Source of the DNA: Phytopseudomonas punonensis
GTDB lineage: Bacteria > Pseudomonadota > Gammaproteobacteria > Pseudomonadales > Pseudomonadaceae
Assembly (NCBI RefSeq): GCF_900142655.1
Contig: NZ_FRBQ01000001.1
Location: forward strand, 1,242,115 to 1,306,114
Direction of reading: 5' to 3'
DNA: 64,000 nt
Positions 8,786-18,638 of the stretch are shown here, in pieces; position 1 is the stretch's first letter; each line of letters opens with the position of its first letter. Made by a program: the position numbers and the translations under genes. Below the pieces are notes generated by a model. That model searched no databases, was not told the origin of the DNA, and saw only the letters and a program-made list of their open reading frames with translations.

Positions 8786-8831
8786 GCCTCTGACATCGCG
8801 GAACGGGCTCACATCGCGCGCTGTCAGAGGC
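8786..8831 (+). terminator. Possible terminator hairpin after adhP
   Basis: Arms GCCTCTGACA and TGTCAGAGGC are separated by 26 bases that can pair internally (ATCGCG / CGCG). No T run follows, so it may be factor-dependent or only stabilise the 3' end. Confidence 0.4.
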
Positions 8832-8870
8832 GGTTAGACTCAGCTTTATCACCCACCAAAGGACTCCGCC

Positions 8871-9668
8871 ATGACACGGCTGTCGCTGCTTATCGCCTCA
8901 ACCTTCCTGACCTTCAACGCCAGCGCTCTGGAGCTGGCGAAGTACCCCAAAGCCTTCGCCGCCGACAAGGGCGTCCGCGTCGTCGTCGCGCCCAGCAGCG
9001 ACGAGAAGCAGGCCCTGGTGCAGATCAGCGGCATCAACCATCCGCTCGATGAAGTGGTGCTGCTGACCGATGTCAAACCACGTAGCCAGAATGAAAGCGA
9101 CTACGCCACCACCCTCGATGGCAGCGCCTACGTGCTGCTCGGCCAGCGCCAGGAATGGGGCGGCGAGTCCTACCAGCTGTACCTGCCGAATAACCGCGAC
9201 GCGCTGTACCTGAGTTTCGACGAGAAGGCCAGTAAGGTGGTCAAACCGGCCGAGTTGCTGGCCCTTTATGAGAAGCAGAAAAAGGATGGCGTGCAGGAGA
9301 AGCTGGCCAGTTTCGATCGTGAGAAGCGCCAGCAGTATCACGTCGAGCGCCTGCAACAGATGGACAAGGAGGCGTCGGCCAGCTGCGGCACTACCCTGAA
9401 GACCGAGGTCAACTGGCAGGGCATGGACGAGCAGTTGCTCAAGGAGCTGAGCGTTTCCGGCTACTGCGGCGAAGTGGTCAACCAGATGAACAACCTGTGC
9501 AGCAGCTCTCCCGAGTTCAAGGAGAAGGCCGCCAAGCTCAATACCGTCGAGTGCAGCTTCGGCAAGGAAATGAAGATCCGCGAACAGGGCAATCGCATCC
9601 TGTTCACCACCGAACGTGACGCTGCCAACCAGGGCGACTTCATCAACGCCTTTCTGCGTAACCGCTAA
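8871..9668 (+). CDS. Hypothetical exported protein
   Basis: A 265-residue protein with a signal peptide (MTRLSLLIASTFLTFNASA). The N-terminal half is a strand-rich domain (VRVVVAPSSDEKQALVQIS, AYVLLGQRQEWGGESYQLYL). The middle is a charged helical stretch (ELLALYEKQKKDGVQEKLAS). The C-terminal part has four Cys (SCGTTL, GYCGE, LCSSS, VECSF), which suggests disulfides in the periplasm. AAAGGACTCCGCC precedes the ATG. No family was recognised and the neighbours give no functional clue. Confidence 0.72.
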   Translation: MTRLSLLIASTFLTFNASALELAKYPKAFAADKGVRVVVAPSSDEKQALVQISGINHPLDEVVLLTDVKPRSQNESDYATTLDGSAYVLLGQRQEWGGESYQLYLPNNRDALYLSFDEKASKVVKPAELLALYEKQKKDGVQEKLASFDREKRQQYHVERLQQMDKEASASCGTTLKTEVNWQGMDEQLLKELSVSGYCGEVVNQMNNLCSSSPEFKEKAAKLNTVECSFGKEMKIREQGNRILFTTERDAANQGDFINAFLRNR

Positions 9669-9680
9669 GCAATGCCCTCT

Positions 9681-9706
9681 CGGGCGGCCATGTCCGTGGC
9701 CGCCCG
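9681..9706 (+). terminator. Hairpin after the 8871-9668 gene
   Basis: CGGGCGGCCA / TGGCCGCCCG with a 6-base loop, followed by only a short T-poor tail. A probable transcript end. Confidence 0.5.
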
Positions 9707-9713
9707 CCTTCCA

Positions 9714-9750
9714 TTCGGAATTCCGAACGTTAACCGGTCGAAAAACCGAA
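9714..9750 (+). promoter_or_regulatory. AauR upstream activating sites
   Basis: TTCGGAATTCCGAA at 9714-9727 is a perfect fit to the TTCGG-N4-CCGAA dyad that I recall for the acidic-amino-acid regulator AauR in Pseudomonas. A weaker second dyad, GTCGA-AAAA-CCGAA, lies at 9737-9750. They are ~119 and ~96 bases upstream of the sigma-54 -24 element, a normal enhancer distance, and the aauR gene is 7 kb downstream. Confidence 0.75.
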
Positions 9751-9845
9751 CATCCGAATCCCTAGCGTTTTCTCTGCGCTCAGCCATCAATTAAATATCC
9801 TTATTTATCAATTGCATGGATTGATCGTAGATGCTCGCAAAGGCC

Positions 9846-9862
9846 TGGCATACATCCTGCTC
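9846..9862 (+). promoter_or_regulatory. Sigma-54 promoter of aatJQMP
   Basis: TGGCATACATCCTGCT has the GG-N10-GC spacing of -24/-12 promoters. The predicted start is near 9872. It agrees with control by AauR, a sigma-54-dependent activator encoded in the same locus. Confidence 0.75.
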
Positions 9863-9924
9863 TGTATAGGGCAGGAATGCGATAGCCCTTCCACATGGAG
9901 GCACGTACCTCGCCGTACGACCTC

Positions 9925-9935
9925 AATAACAACAA
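9925..9935 (+). promoter_or_regulatory. Hfq/Crc CA motif before aatJ
   Basis: AATAACAACAA fits AAnAAnAA and lies just before the ribosome site (GAGGA, 9940-9944). Hfq with Crc would block translation here under catabolite repression. Confidence 0.65.
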
Positions 9936-9953
9936 CACCGAGGAAATCGACCC

Positions 9954-10862
9954 ATGCGTATCGTCCCCCGCGTACTGGCTGTAGCCGTTGCCGCCACCCT
10001 GATGTCCAGCCCGGTTTTTGCCGCAGAACTGACCGGCACCCTGAAGAAGATCAAGGACTCGGGCACCATCACCCTGGGCCACCGCGACTCGTCCATCCCG
10101 TTCTCTTATTTCGGCGACACCTCCAAGCAGCCGGTTGGCTACTCCCATGACCTGCAGCTCAAAGTCGTCGAAGAGCTGAAAAAGGAACTGGAGCTGCCTG
10201 ACCTGAAGGTGCGCTACAACCTGGTGACCTCCCAGACCCGTATCCCACTGGTGCAGAACGGCACCGTGGACCTGGAATGCGGCTCCACCACCAACAACGT
10301 CGAGCGTCAGCGCCAGGTCGACTTCTCCGTCGGCATCTTCGAAGTCGGCACCCGTCTGCTGACCAAGAAAAGCAGCGGCGTGAACGATTTCGAAGACCTC
10401 AAGGGCAAGAACGTGGTGACCACCGCCGGTACCACGTCCGAGCGCCTGCTCAAGTCCATGAACGCCGAGAAGAAGATGGGCATGAACGTGATTTCCGCCA
10501 AGGATCACGGCGAGTCCTTCCTGATGCTCGAGTCCAACCGCGCTGTCGCGTTCATGATGGACGACGCCCTGCTCGCTGGCGAAATGGCCAAGGCCAAGAA
10601 GCCGGATGACTGGCACGTAGTCGGCACCCCGCAGTCGTTCGAAATCTACGGTTGCATGGTTCGCAAGGGCGACGAAGGCTTCAAGAAGGTGGTCGACAAG
10701 GCCATCAGCGCGACCTACGCCTCGGGCGAAATCAACGACATCTACAACAAGTGGTTCCAGCAGCCTGTTCCGCCAAAAGGCCTGAACCTCAACTTCCCCA
10801 TGAGCGACGAGCTGAAAAAGCTGATCGCCGAGCCGACCGACAAATCTGTAGAGCAGATCTGA
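9954..10862 (+). CDS. aatJ: Glutamate/aspartate ABC transporter substrate-binding protein
   Basis: A 302-residue periplasmic protein with a signal peptide (RIVPRVLAVAVAATLMSSPVFA). The SBP family 3 fold is marked by SGTITLGHRDSSIPFSYFGD, the FSVGIFEVGTRLL strand and CGSTTNNVERQRQVDF. Homologues bind L-glutamate and L-aspartate, and in Pseudomonas also their amides. It heads aatJQMP; the permease genes follow after a 344-bp gap that contains a repeat element. Upstream it has an AauR dyad, a sigma-54 promoter and a CA motif, so induction by acidic amino acids and catabolite repression are both expected. Confidence 0.93.
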   Translation: MRIVPRVLAVAVAATLMSSPVFAAELTGTLKKIKDSGTITLGHRDSSIPFSYFGDTSKQPVGYSHDLQLKVVEELKKELELPDLKVRYNLVTSQTRIPLVQNGTVDLECGSTTNNVERQRQVDFSVGIFEVGTRLLTKKSSGVNDFEDLKGKNVVTTAGTTSERLLKSMNAEKKMGMNVISAKDHGESFLMLESNRAVAFMMDDALLAGEMAKAKKPDDWHVVGTPQSFEIYGCMVRKGDEGFKKVVDKAISATYASGEINDIYNKWFQQPVPPKGLNLNFPMSDELKKLIAEPTDKSVEQI

Positions 10863-10874
10863 AGGCGTGATGCC

Positions 10875-10898
10875 GCGCCCCTTCCACGAAAAGGGGCG
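10875..10898 (+). terminator. Hairpin between aatJ and aatQ
   Basis: CGCCCCTT / AAGGGGCG-type arms around CCACGAA, just after the aatJ stop, with no U tract. In binding-protein operons such hairpins stabilise the upstream mRNA and lower downstream expression, which is a likely role here. Confidence 0.45.
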
Positions 10899-11008
10899 TA
10901 GCGGGGACCCGGAGGGGCCACAGGCCTCTCCACCTATTTCCTGACGAAGCCAACATTCATCCGCTCCTGCGGATGCGGGACGCTGTTGCCCTTCGTCAGC
11001 ATATTCAA

Positions 11009-11180
11009 GAGCTCGCGAGCTAGAGCCATGCAAGGCGAAAGCAGGCGAGGAAGCGGAGTGTGCTGTAGCACATGAGCATGACTCACTTCGTTCGCCCCTT
11101 CGGGGCCGCACTGAAGTGCGTTAGTCGCAAACGACTTCCGAGCCTGGTTTCAATGCAGCAGGGCCGACGCGCAGCAGATC
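11009..11180 (+). repeat. Repeat family copy A (ATGAGCAT-hairpin element)
   Basis: This fills the aatJ-aatQ gap. It opens with the palindrome AGCTCGCGAGCT, then TAGAGCCATGCAAGGCG. A hairpin follows, TGTGCT-GT-AGCACA (11059-11072), fused to ATGAGCAT (11072-11079). The copy ends in GGGCCGACGCGCAGCAGATC. The right half is clearly similar to copy B (29081-29353). The hairpin arms differ between copies yet still pair. Confidence 0.75.
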
Positions 11181-11206
11181 TGCTTCCTCACAAGAGGGGA
11201 AACCCG

Positions 11207-11953
11207 ATGAATTACAACTGGGACTGGGGCATCTTCTTCAAGTCCACCGGCATTGGCGATGAAATCTACCTGGAGTGGTTCCTCACCGGCCTGGGCTGGA
11301 CCATCGCCATCGCCGTGGTCGGCTGGCTGATCGCCCTGTCGCTTGGCTCGCTGCTCGGTGTGATGCGCACCGTGCCGAACCGCCTGATCTCCGGGATCGC
11401 CACCACCTACGTGGAGATCTTCCGTAACGTACCGCTGCTGGTGCAGCTGTTCCTCTGGTACTTCCTGATGCCGGACCTGCTGCCCGAACCGCTGGAGCTG
11501 TGGTTCAAGCAGGATCTCAACCCGGCGACCTCGGCCTATCTATCGGTCGTGGTGTGTCTCGGCCTGTTCACTGCCGCCCGGGTGTGCGAGCAGGTACGTA
11601 CCGGTATCCAGGCGCTGCCGGCCGGCCAGACCGCCGCGGCCTACGCCATGGGTTTCCGTCTGCCGCAGATCTACCGCAACGTGCTGCTGCCCCAGGCCTA
11701 CCGGATCATCATTCCGCCATTAACCAGTGAGTTTCTGAACATCTTCAAGAACTCCTCGGTGGCCTCGCTGATCGGCCTCATGGAGCTGCTCGCGCAGACC
11801 AAACAGACCGCCGAGTTCAGCGCCAACCTGTTCGAGGCCTTCACCCTGGCGACGCTGATCTACTTCACCCTGAACATGAGCCTGATGATGATCATGCGCA
11901 TGGTCGAGCGCAAAGTTGCCGTGCCGGGCCTGATTTCCGTGGGAGGTAAATGA
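11207..11953 (+). CDS. aatQ: Glutamate/aspartate ABC transporter permease
   Basis: A 248-residue inner-membrane permease; the start is the ATG at 11207 behind AAGAGGGGAAACCCG, which gives the family N-terminus MNYNWDWGIFFKSTG. It has several transmembrane helices (WTIAIAVVGWLIALSLGSLL and others). The EAA loop is recognisable as GQTAAAYAMGFRLPQIYRNV followed by LPQAYRIIIPPLTSEFLNIF, where the ATPase docks. The end overlaps the aatM start (ATGA). With AatM it forms the pore of the AatJ-dependent importer. The upstream frame through repeat A is not coding. Confidence 0.92.
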   Translation: MNYNWDWGIFFKSTGIGDEIYLEWFLTGLGWTIAIAVVGWLIALSLGSLLGVMRTVPNRLISGIATTYVEIFRNVPLLVQLFLWYFLMPDLLPEPLELWFKQDLNPATSAYLSVVVCLGLFTAARVCEQVRTGIQALPAGQTAAAYAMGFRLPQIYRNVLLPQAYRIIIPPLTSEFLNIFKNSSVASLIGLMELLAQTKQTAEFSANLFEAFTLATLIYFTLNMSLMMIMRMVERKVAVPGLISVGGK

Positions 11954-12618
11954 TGGACTTCAGTCAGATTATTCCCGCTCTGCCAGGCCTCTGGGAAGGC
12001 ATGGCCATGACCCTGCAGCTAATGGTCATGGGCGTTATCGGTGGCGTGATTCTCGGCACCCTGCTGGCGCTGATGCGCCTGTCGAGCAACGTGCTGCTGT
12101 CCAAACTGGCAGCTACTTACGTCAACTACTTCCGCTCGATCCCGCTGCTGCTGGTGATCACCTGGTTCTACTTCGCGGTGCCGTTCATCCTGCGCTGGAT
12201 CACCGGTGAAGACACGCCGGTAGGCGCGTTCGCGTCCTGCCTGGTGGCCTTCATCATGTTCGAGGCGGCGTACTTCTGCGAAATCGTCCGCGCCGGCATC
12301 CAGGCCATTCCAAAAGGCCAGATGGGCGCCGCCCAGGCGTTGGGCATGAGCTACGGCCAGACCATGCGCCTGATCATCCTGCCCCAAGCGTTTCGCAAGA
12401 TGACCCCGCTGCTGCTGCAGCAGAGCATCATCCTGTTCCAGGACACCTCGCTGGTCTACACCGTCGGCCTGATGGACTTCCTCAATGCTGCTCGCTCGCG
12501 CGGCGACATTCTGGGTCAGCCTCATGAATTCCTGATCTTCGCCGGCCTGGTCTACTTCACCATCAGCTTCGCTGCCTCGCAGCTGGTCAAGCTCCTGCAA
12601 AAAAGGTTAGCCGTATGA
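11950..12618 (+). CDS. aatM: Glutamate/aspartate ABC transporter permease
   Basis: A 222-residue second permease of the importer. Hydrophobic helices include [18 protein letters not shown] and [20 protein letters not shown]. The EAA motif is [20 protein letters not shown] with [19 protein letters not shown]. It is coupled to aatQ upstream and aatP downstream through ATGA overlaps at both ends, typical of equimolar ABC subunits. The ATG-ATG start gives MMDFSQII; either ATG could be used. Confidence 0.92.
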   Translation: MMDFSQIIPALPGLWEGMAMTLQLMVMGVIGGVILGTLLALMRLSSNVLLSKLAATYVNYFRSIPLLLVITWFYFAVPFILRWITGEDTPVGAFASCLVAFIMFEAAYFCEIVRAGIQAIPKGQMGAAQALGMSYGQTMRLIILPQAFRKMTPLLLQQSIILFQDTSLVYTVGLMDFLNAARSRGDILGQPHEFLIFAGLVYFTISFAASQLVKLLQKRLAV

Positions 12619-13349
12619 TTTCCATCAAGAACGTCAACAAGTGGTATGGGGACTTCCAGGTGCTGACCGACTGCACCACGGACGTCAAGAAAGGCGAAGT
12701 GGTCGTGGTCTGCGGGCCGTCCGGTTCGGGCAAGTCGACCCTGATCAAGTGCGTCAACGCCCTGGAACCGTTCCAGAAGGGCGACATCGTGGTCGACGGC
12801 ACCTCGATTGCCGACAAGAAGACCAACCTGCCGAAACTGCGTTCGCGCGTCGGCATGGTGTTCCAGCACTTCGAGCTGTTCCCGCACCTGACCATCACCG
12901 AAAACCTGACCATCGCGCAGATCAAGGTGCTCGGCCGCAGCAAGGAAGAGGCCACCAAGAAAGGCCTGCAGCTACTCGACCGCGTCGGCCTCTCGGAGCA
13001 CGCCCACAAGCACCCGGGCCAGCTCTCTGGCGGCCAGCAGCAGCGTGTGGCGATTGCCCGCGCCCTGGCCATGGACCCAATCGTCATGCTGTTCGACGAA
13101 CCGACCTCGGCGCTCGATCCGGAGATGGTCAACGAAGTGCTCGACGTGATGGTCCAGCTAGCCCACGAAGGCATGACCATGATGTGCGTGACCCACGAGA
13201 TGGGCTTCGCCCGCAAGGTCGCCGACCGGGTGATCTTCATGGACGCCGGCAAGATCGTCGAGGACTGCCCGAAGGAAGAGTTCTTCGGCGATATCAACGC
13301 CCGCTCCGACCGCGCCCAGCAGTTCCTCGCCAAGATCCTCCAGCATTGA
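12615..13349 (+). CDS. aatP: Glutamate/aspartate ABC transporter ATP-binding protein
   Basis: A 244-residue cytoplasmic ATPase that powers the importer. Walker A is [15 protein letters not shown], the Q-loop is [14 protein letters not shown], the signature is [15 protein letters not shown], Walker B is [14 protein letters not shown] and the switch His is in [10 protein letters not shown]. The length matches the GlnQ/GltL family. It is the last gene before ggt, with an inverted repeat (13356-13381) in between. Confidence 0.95.
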   Translation: MISIKNVNKWYGDFQVLTDCTTDVKKGEVVVVCGPSGSGKSTLIKCVNALEPFQKGDIVVDGTSIADKKTNLPKLRSRVGMVFQHFELFPHLTITENLTIAQIKVLGRSKEEATKKGLQLLDRVGLSEHAHKHPGQLSGGQQQRVAIARALAMDPIVMLFDEPTSALDPEMVNEVLDVMVQLAHEGMTMMCVTHEMGFARKVADRVIFMDAGKIVEDCPKEEFFGDINARSDRAQQFLAKILQH

Positions 13350-13355
13350 TGCGCC

Positions 13356-13381
13356 AGGCCCGCTATCGCCGATAGCGGGCC
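13356..13381 (+). terminator. Inverted repeat after aatP
   Basis: AGGCCCGCTATCG / CGATAGCGGGCCT, a 13-bp perfect stem with almost no loop and no strong T run. It may attenuate read-through from aat into ggt. Confidence 0.55.
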
Positions 13382-13420
13382 TACACTCGAAAAGCCCAAA
13401 TAAGAAATCGAGGCCCCATC

Positions 13421-15094
<1,674 letters not shown>

Positions 15095-15193
15095 GCCCGA
15101 TGTCATGACTCGGGCCCCGAGGCACCGCTGCGCCTGCAGCGGTGACCGGCCCTCCCCGCCCCTGCGCGGGCTGGTTCGGTCACGGTGACTGTG

Positions 15194-17095
15194 ATGCAAT
15201 GCGCGTCTATCAATCTCCCTGGGGTGCCACCCGCCTTGCCCGCCAAACCTCGCTATGTCCGCCACCTGTCGCTGACCCTGCTGATGCTGGCGCTGGTGGC
15301 TGCCTGCGGTTACGCCGGTTACTACCTGAGCGAGCAAGCCGGCATCCGCAGCCTGGTCGACAGCGGTGAACGCCAGCTCGAACTCAATGCCCGGGCGGTG
15401 GAAAGCGAAATCAACAAGTACACCTACCTACCCAGCCTGCTGGAGCTCGAATCCAACGTCAGCCGCCTGCTGCTGAGCCCCACCGCCTACCGACGCCAGC
15501 GCGTCAACGACTACCTCGAAGGCCTCAACCAGCGTAGCGGCAGCCTGGCCATCTACGTGATGGATACCGACGGCCGGGTGCTGGCTACCAGCAACTGGCG
15601 CCAGGCCGACAGTTATCTCGGCGAGGACCTGTCGTTCCGCGCCTATTTCCAGGACGCCCTGGAAGGCGAACAGGGCCGCTTCTACGGGATCGGCAGCACT
15701 ACCGGCGAGCCCGGCTATTACCTGTCTCATGGCCTGCGCGCCAATGGCCGGATCATCGGCGTGGCAGTCGTCAAGGTGCGCCTCGACCCGCTGGAGCAGC
15801 GCTGGCAACGGGCGCGCCTGGAAGCCTACGTCAGCGACGAGAACGGCATCATCATTCTCTCCAGCGATCCGGCAAGGCGCCTCAAGGCCGTGCGCCCGCT
15901 GGACGCCGACACCAAGGAGCGCCTGGCGCGCAGCCTGCAATATCACTGGTCGTCGCTCGACGAGCTGATGCCCCTGGCGCGCGAGCCCTTGGCCGACGGT
16001 GTCGAGCAGGTCAGCTTCGCCGGTCACAACGCGCAGGATGCCAGTGAGGTCACCAATTACCTGGCCCAGAGCCGCCCGCTGGAAGATACGCCCTGGCACC
16101 TGACGTTGCTCAGCCCGCTGCAGGACCTGCGTCGCGAGGCCATTAGCCACGGCATGCTGGCCGCCGCCGGCTTCGCCTTGCTAGCCTTTCTGCTGATCGC
16201 CTGGAACGAGCGCCGCAAGGTGATCGCCACCCGCCTCGCCGCCCGGGAAGCCCTGCAGCGCGCCAACAGCGAGCTGGAGCGCAAGATCGCCGAGCGCACC
16301 GCCGACCTGCGCGCCAGCAACGACCGCCTCAAGGCGCAGATTCGCGAACGCCGCCAGGCCGAAGAAACCCTGCGCCTGGCCCAGGACGAGCTGGTGCAGG
16401 CCGGCAAGCTCGCGGTAATCGGGCAGATGTCCACCAGCATCGCCCACGAACTCAACCAACCGCTGGCCGCGCTGCGCACGCTCTCCGGCAACACCGTGCG
16501 CTTCCTGTCACGCGGTGCCTACGATGTGGCCACCACCAACCTGCAGACCATCAACGAACTGGTCGACCGCATGGGCAAGATCACCGGCAGCCTGCGCGCC
16601 TTCGCACGCCGCTCCAACGATGGCGGCGAAGCCAACCTGAGCAAGGCCGTGAACGCCGCCTTGCAGGTAGTGCAGCCGCGCCTGGAGCGCACGCCGCTGA
16701 CCATTCACCATCAGTTCGCGGACGCCAACCTGGCGATCAACCAGACGCGCCTGGAGCAGATTCTCGTCAATCTGATCGCCAATGCCGCCGACGCGATGAG
16801 CGCCCAATCGGACCGCCAGCTGTGGCTGCAGGGCAGCGCCGAAGGCGAGCGCTACCGCCTGCGCGTACTCGACAACGGTCCCGGCATCGCCCCCGAAGAC
16901 CGTACGCATCTTTTCGAACCCTTCTTCACCACCAAGCCGGGCGAGCAAGGCCTGGGGCTCGGCCTGACACTATCGGCCAGCCTTGCCGCTGCCGCCGGCG
17001 GCAGCCTCAGCGCCGATCATCCGCCCGAAGGCGGCACCGCTTTCGAACTCAACCTGCGCCAGGCTGCCGTTGTCATGGAGACACCCGATGAATGA
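15194..17095 (+). CDS. aauS: Sensor histidine kinase AauS (DctB family)
   Basis: A membrane kinase of about 633 residues that senses acidic amino acids. A TM helix (LSLTLLMLALVAACGYAGYY) is followed by a large periplasmic double-Cache-like sensor, a second TM helix (AAAGFALLAFLLIAW) and a coiled coil (RANSELERKIAERTADLRAS). The HisKA box is SIAHELNQPLAALRTL and the ATPase boxes are NLIANAADA, DNGPGIAPED and GLGLGLTLS. The start is uncertain: ATG 15194 and GTG 15185 both lack a strong ribosome site. It overlaps aauR by 8 bases. AauR is the cognate partner from order and family. Confidence 0.88.
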   Translation: MQCASINLPGVPPALPAKPRYVRHLSLTLLMLALVAACGYAGYYLSEQAGIRSLVDSGERQLELNARAVESEINKYTYLPSLLELESNVSRLLLSPTAYRRQRVNDYLEGLNQRSGSLAIYVMDTDGRVLATSNWRQADSYLGEDLSFRAYFQDALEGEQGRFYGIGSTTGEPGYYLSHGLRANGRIIGVAVVKVRLDPLEQRWQRARLEAYVSDENGIIILSSDPARRLKAVRPLDADTKERLARSLQYHWSSLDELMPLAREPLADGVEQVSFAGHNAQDASEVTNYLAQSRPLEDTPWHLTLLSPLQDLRREAISHGMLAAAGFALLAFLLIAWNERRKVIATRLAAREALQRANSELERKIAERTADLRASNDRLKAQIRERRQAEETLRLAQDELVQAGKLAVIGQMSTSIAHELNQPLAALRTLSGNTVRFLSRGAYDVATTNLQTINELVDRMGKITGSLRAFARRSNDGGEANLSKAVNAALQVVQPRLERTPLTIHHQFADANLAINQTRLEQILVNLIANAADAMSAQSDRQLWLQGSAEGERYRLRVLDNGPGIAPEDRTHLFEPFFTTKPGEQGLGLGLTLSASLAAAAGGSLSADHPPEGGTAFELNLRQAAVVMETPDE

Positions 17096-18410
17096 CGCCC
17101 TCACCGTGCTGATCGTCGAAGACGACCCCCACGTGCTGCTCGGCTGCCAACAAGCCCTCACCCTCGAGGACATTCCCTGCGAAGGCGTAGGCAGCGCCGA
17201 GCTGGCTCTGCAGCGTATCGACGCGGACTTCGCCGGCATCGTCATCAGCGACATTCGCCTGCCCGGCATGGACGGCCTGCAGCTGCTCGGCGAGCTCAAG
17301 CGCCGCGACCCGAGCCTGCCGGTGGTACTGATCACCGGGCACGGCGACATCAGCATGGCGGTCGGCGCCATGCGTGACGGCGCCTACGACTTCATGGAAA
17401 AACCGTTTTCGCCGGAGCGGCTGGTGGACGTCGCCCGCCGCGCCCTGGAACAACGCAGCCTGGCCCGCGAAGTGTCGTCGCTGCGCCGCCAGCTGGCCGG
17501 CAAGCAGGCGCTGGAACATCGGTTGATCGGCCGTTCGCCGGCCATGCAGCAACTGCGGGAACTGATCGCTAACGTCGCCGATACCTCGGCCAACGTGCTG
17601 ATCGAAGGAGAGACCGGCACTGGCAAGGAACTGGTCGCTCGCTGCCTGCACGACTTCAGCCGCCGGCAGAAAAAGGCCTTCGTAGCGCTTAACTGCGGTG
17701 GCCTGCCGGAGAACCTGTTCGAGAGCGAGATTTTCGGGCACGAGGCCCATGCCTTTACCGGCGCCGGCAAGCGGCGCATCGGCAAGATCGAGCACGCCAA
17801 CGGCGGCAGCCTGTTTCTCGACGAGATCGAGAGCATGCCGCTCAACCTGCAGATCAAACTGCTGCGCGTGCTGCAGGAACACAGCCTGGAGCGCCTGGGC
17901 TCGAACCAGCCAATCGACGTCGATTGCCGGGTGATCGCCGCCACCAAAGCCGACCTCGATGAAGCCGGCAAGGCCGGGCTGTTTCGCAGCGACCTTTATT
18001 ACCGCCTCAACGTGGTGACCCTGGAATTGCCGCCACTGCGCGAGCGCCGCGAAGACATCGCCCTGCTGTTCGAGCACTTTCTGCAGCTCTCGGCCCTGCG
18101 CTTCGACCGCACCGCCCCCGAGCTGGATCGCCACACCCTGGCCGCACTGATGGCCCACGACTGGCCCGGTAACGTGCGCGAACTGCGCAACGTCGCCGAA
18201 CGCTTCGCCCTCGGCCTGCCGGCCTTCAAGAAGAGCGGCGCCCACGAAGGCAATGCCGCCACCTTCGCCGAAGCCGTGGAAGCCTTCGAACGCAACCTGC
18301 TGGTCGACGCCCTCGAACAGCACGCCGGCAACCTCAGCCAGGCCGCCCAGGCCCTCGGCATGGCCAAGACCACGCTGTTCGACAAAGTGAAGAAGTACGG
18401 GCTGGGGTGA
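17088..18410 (+). CDS. aauR: Sigma-54-dependent response regulator AauR
   Basis: A 440-residue NtrC-type activator. The receiver domain has the phospho-acceptor Asp55 in VISDIRLPGMDG and the conserved Lys in MEKPFSPERL. The AAA+ domain has Walker A GETGTGKELVARCLH, Walker B GGSLFLDEIES and R-fingers in LFRSDLYYRLNVV. A C-terminal Fis-type HTH follows (NLSQAAQALGMAKTTLFDKV). The sigma-54-contact loop reads HAFTGA instead of the usual GAFTGA. It should activate aatJ from the dyads at 9714-9750. The start at ATG 17088 overlaps the end of aauS. Confidence 0.93.
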   Translation: MNDALTVLIVEDDPHVLLGCQQALTLEDIPCEGVGSAELALQRIDADFAGIVISDIRLPGMDGLQLLGELKRRDPSLPVVLITGHGDISMAVGAMRDGAYDFMEKPFSPERLVDVARRALEQRSLAREVSSLRRQLAGKQALEHRLIGRSPAMQQLRELIANVADTSANVLIEGETGTGKELVARCLHDFSRRQKKAFVALNCGGLPENLFESEIFGHEAHAFTGAGKRRIGKIEHANGGSLFLDEIESMPLNLQIKLLRVLQEHSLERLGSNQPIDVDCRVIAATKADLDEAGKAGLFRSDLYYRLNVVTLELPPLRERREDIALLFEHFLQLSALRFDRTAPELDRHTLAALMAHDWPGNVRELRNVAERFALGLPAFKKSGAHEGNAATFAEAVEAFERNLLVDALEQHAGNLSQAAQALGMAKTTLFDKVKKYGLG

Positions 18411-18453
18411 GGCGGTTTCGCAGCCTGCCCCATGACTGTGGGGTTGGCAGAAT

Positions 18454-18603
18454 TGTGGGAGCGGGCCATGCTCGCGAAAAAGTGTCCACAGCCCTTAAAG
18501 CCTGGAACACAGTAATAAGCAGATCGGCGATCTGGTGTGGGAACGGCTTATTGTTCTAGATCATTCGCGGGCATGAACTGGGCGTTCCCGCCCGCTCCCA
18601 CAG
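18454..18603. repeat. REP-like pair
   Basis: TGTGGGAGCGGGCCATGCTCGCGAAAA at 18454-18480 (given in two parts in the genome-wide form: TGTGGGAGCGGGCC, then ATGCTCGCG) and an inverted partner ending CCGCCCGCTCCCACAG at 18603, separated by ~100 bases. It is one of seven such elements in the window. Confidence 0.75.
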
Positions 18604-18638
18604 ATGGATATCCATCACGGCGACCACCAGGGCACACC

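Noticed and set aside
11072..11206. Extended N-terminus of aatQ through repeat A
   Set aside because: The family start is at ATG 11207 with a ribosome site; the extension is repeat-derived.
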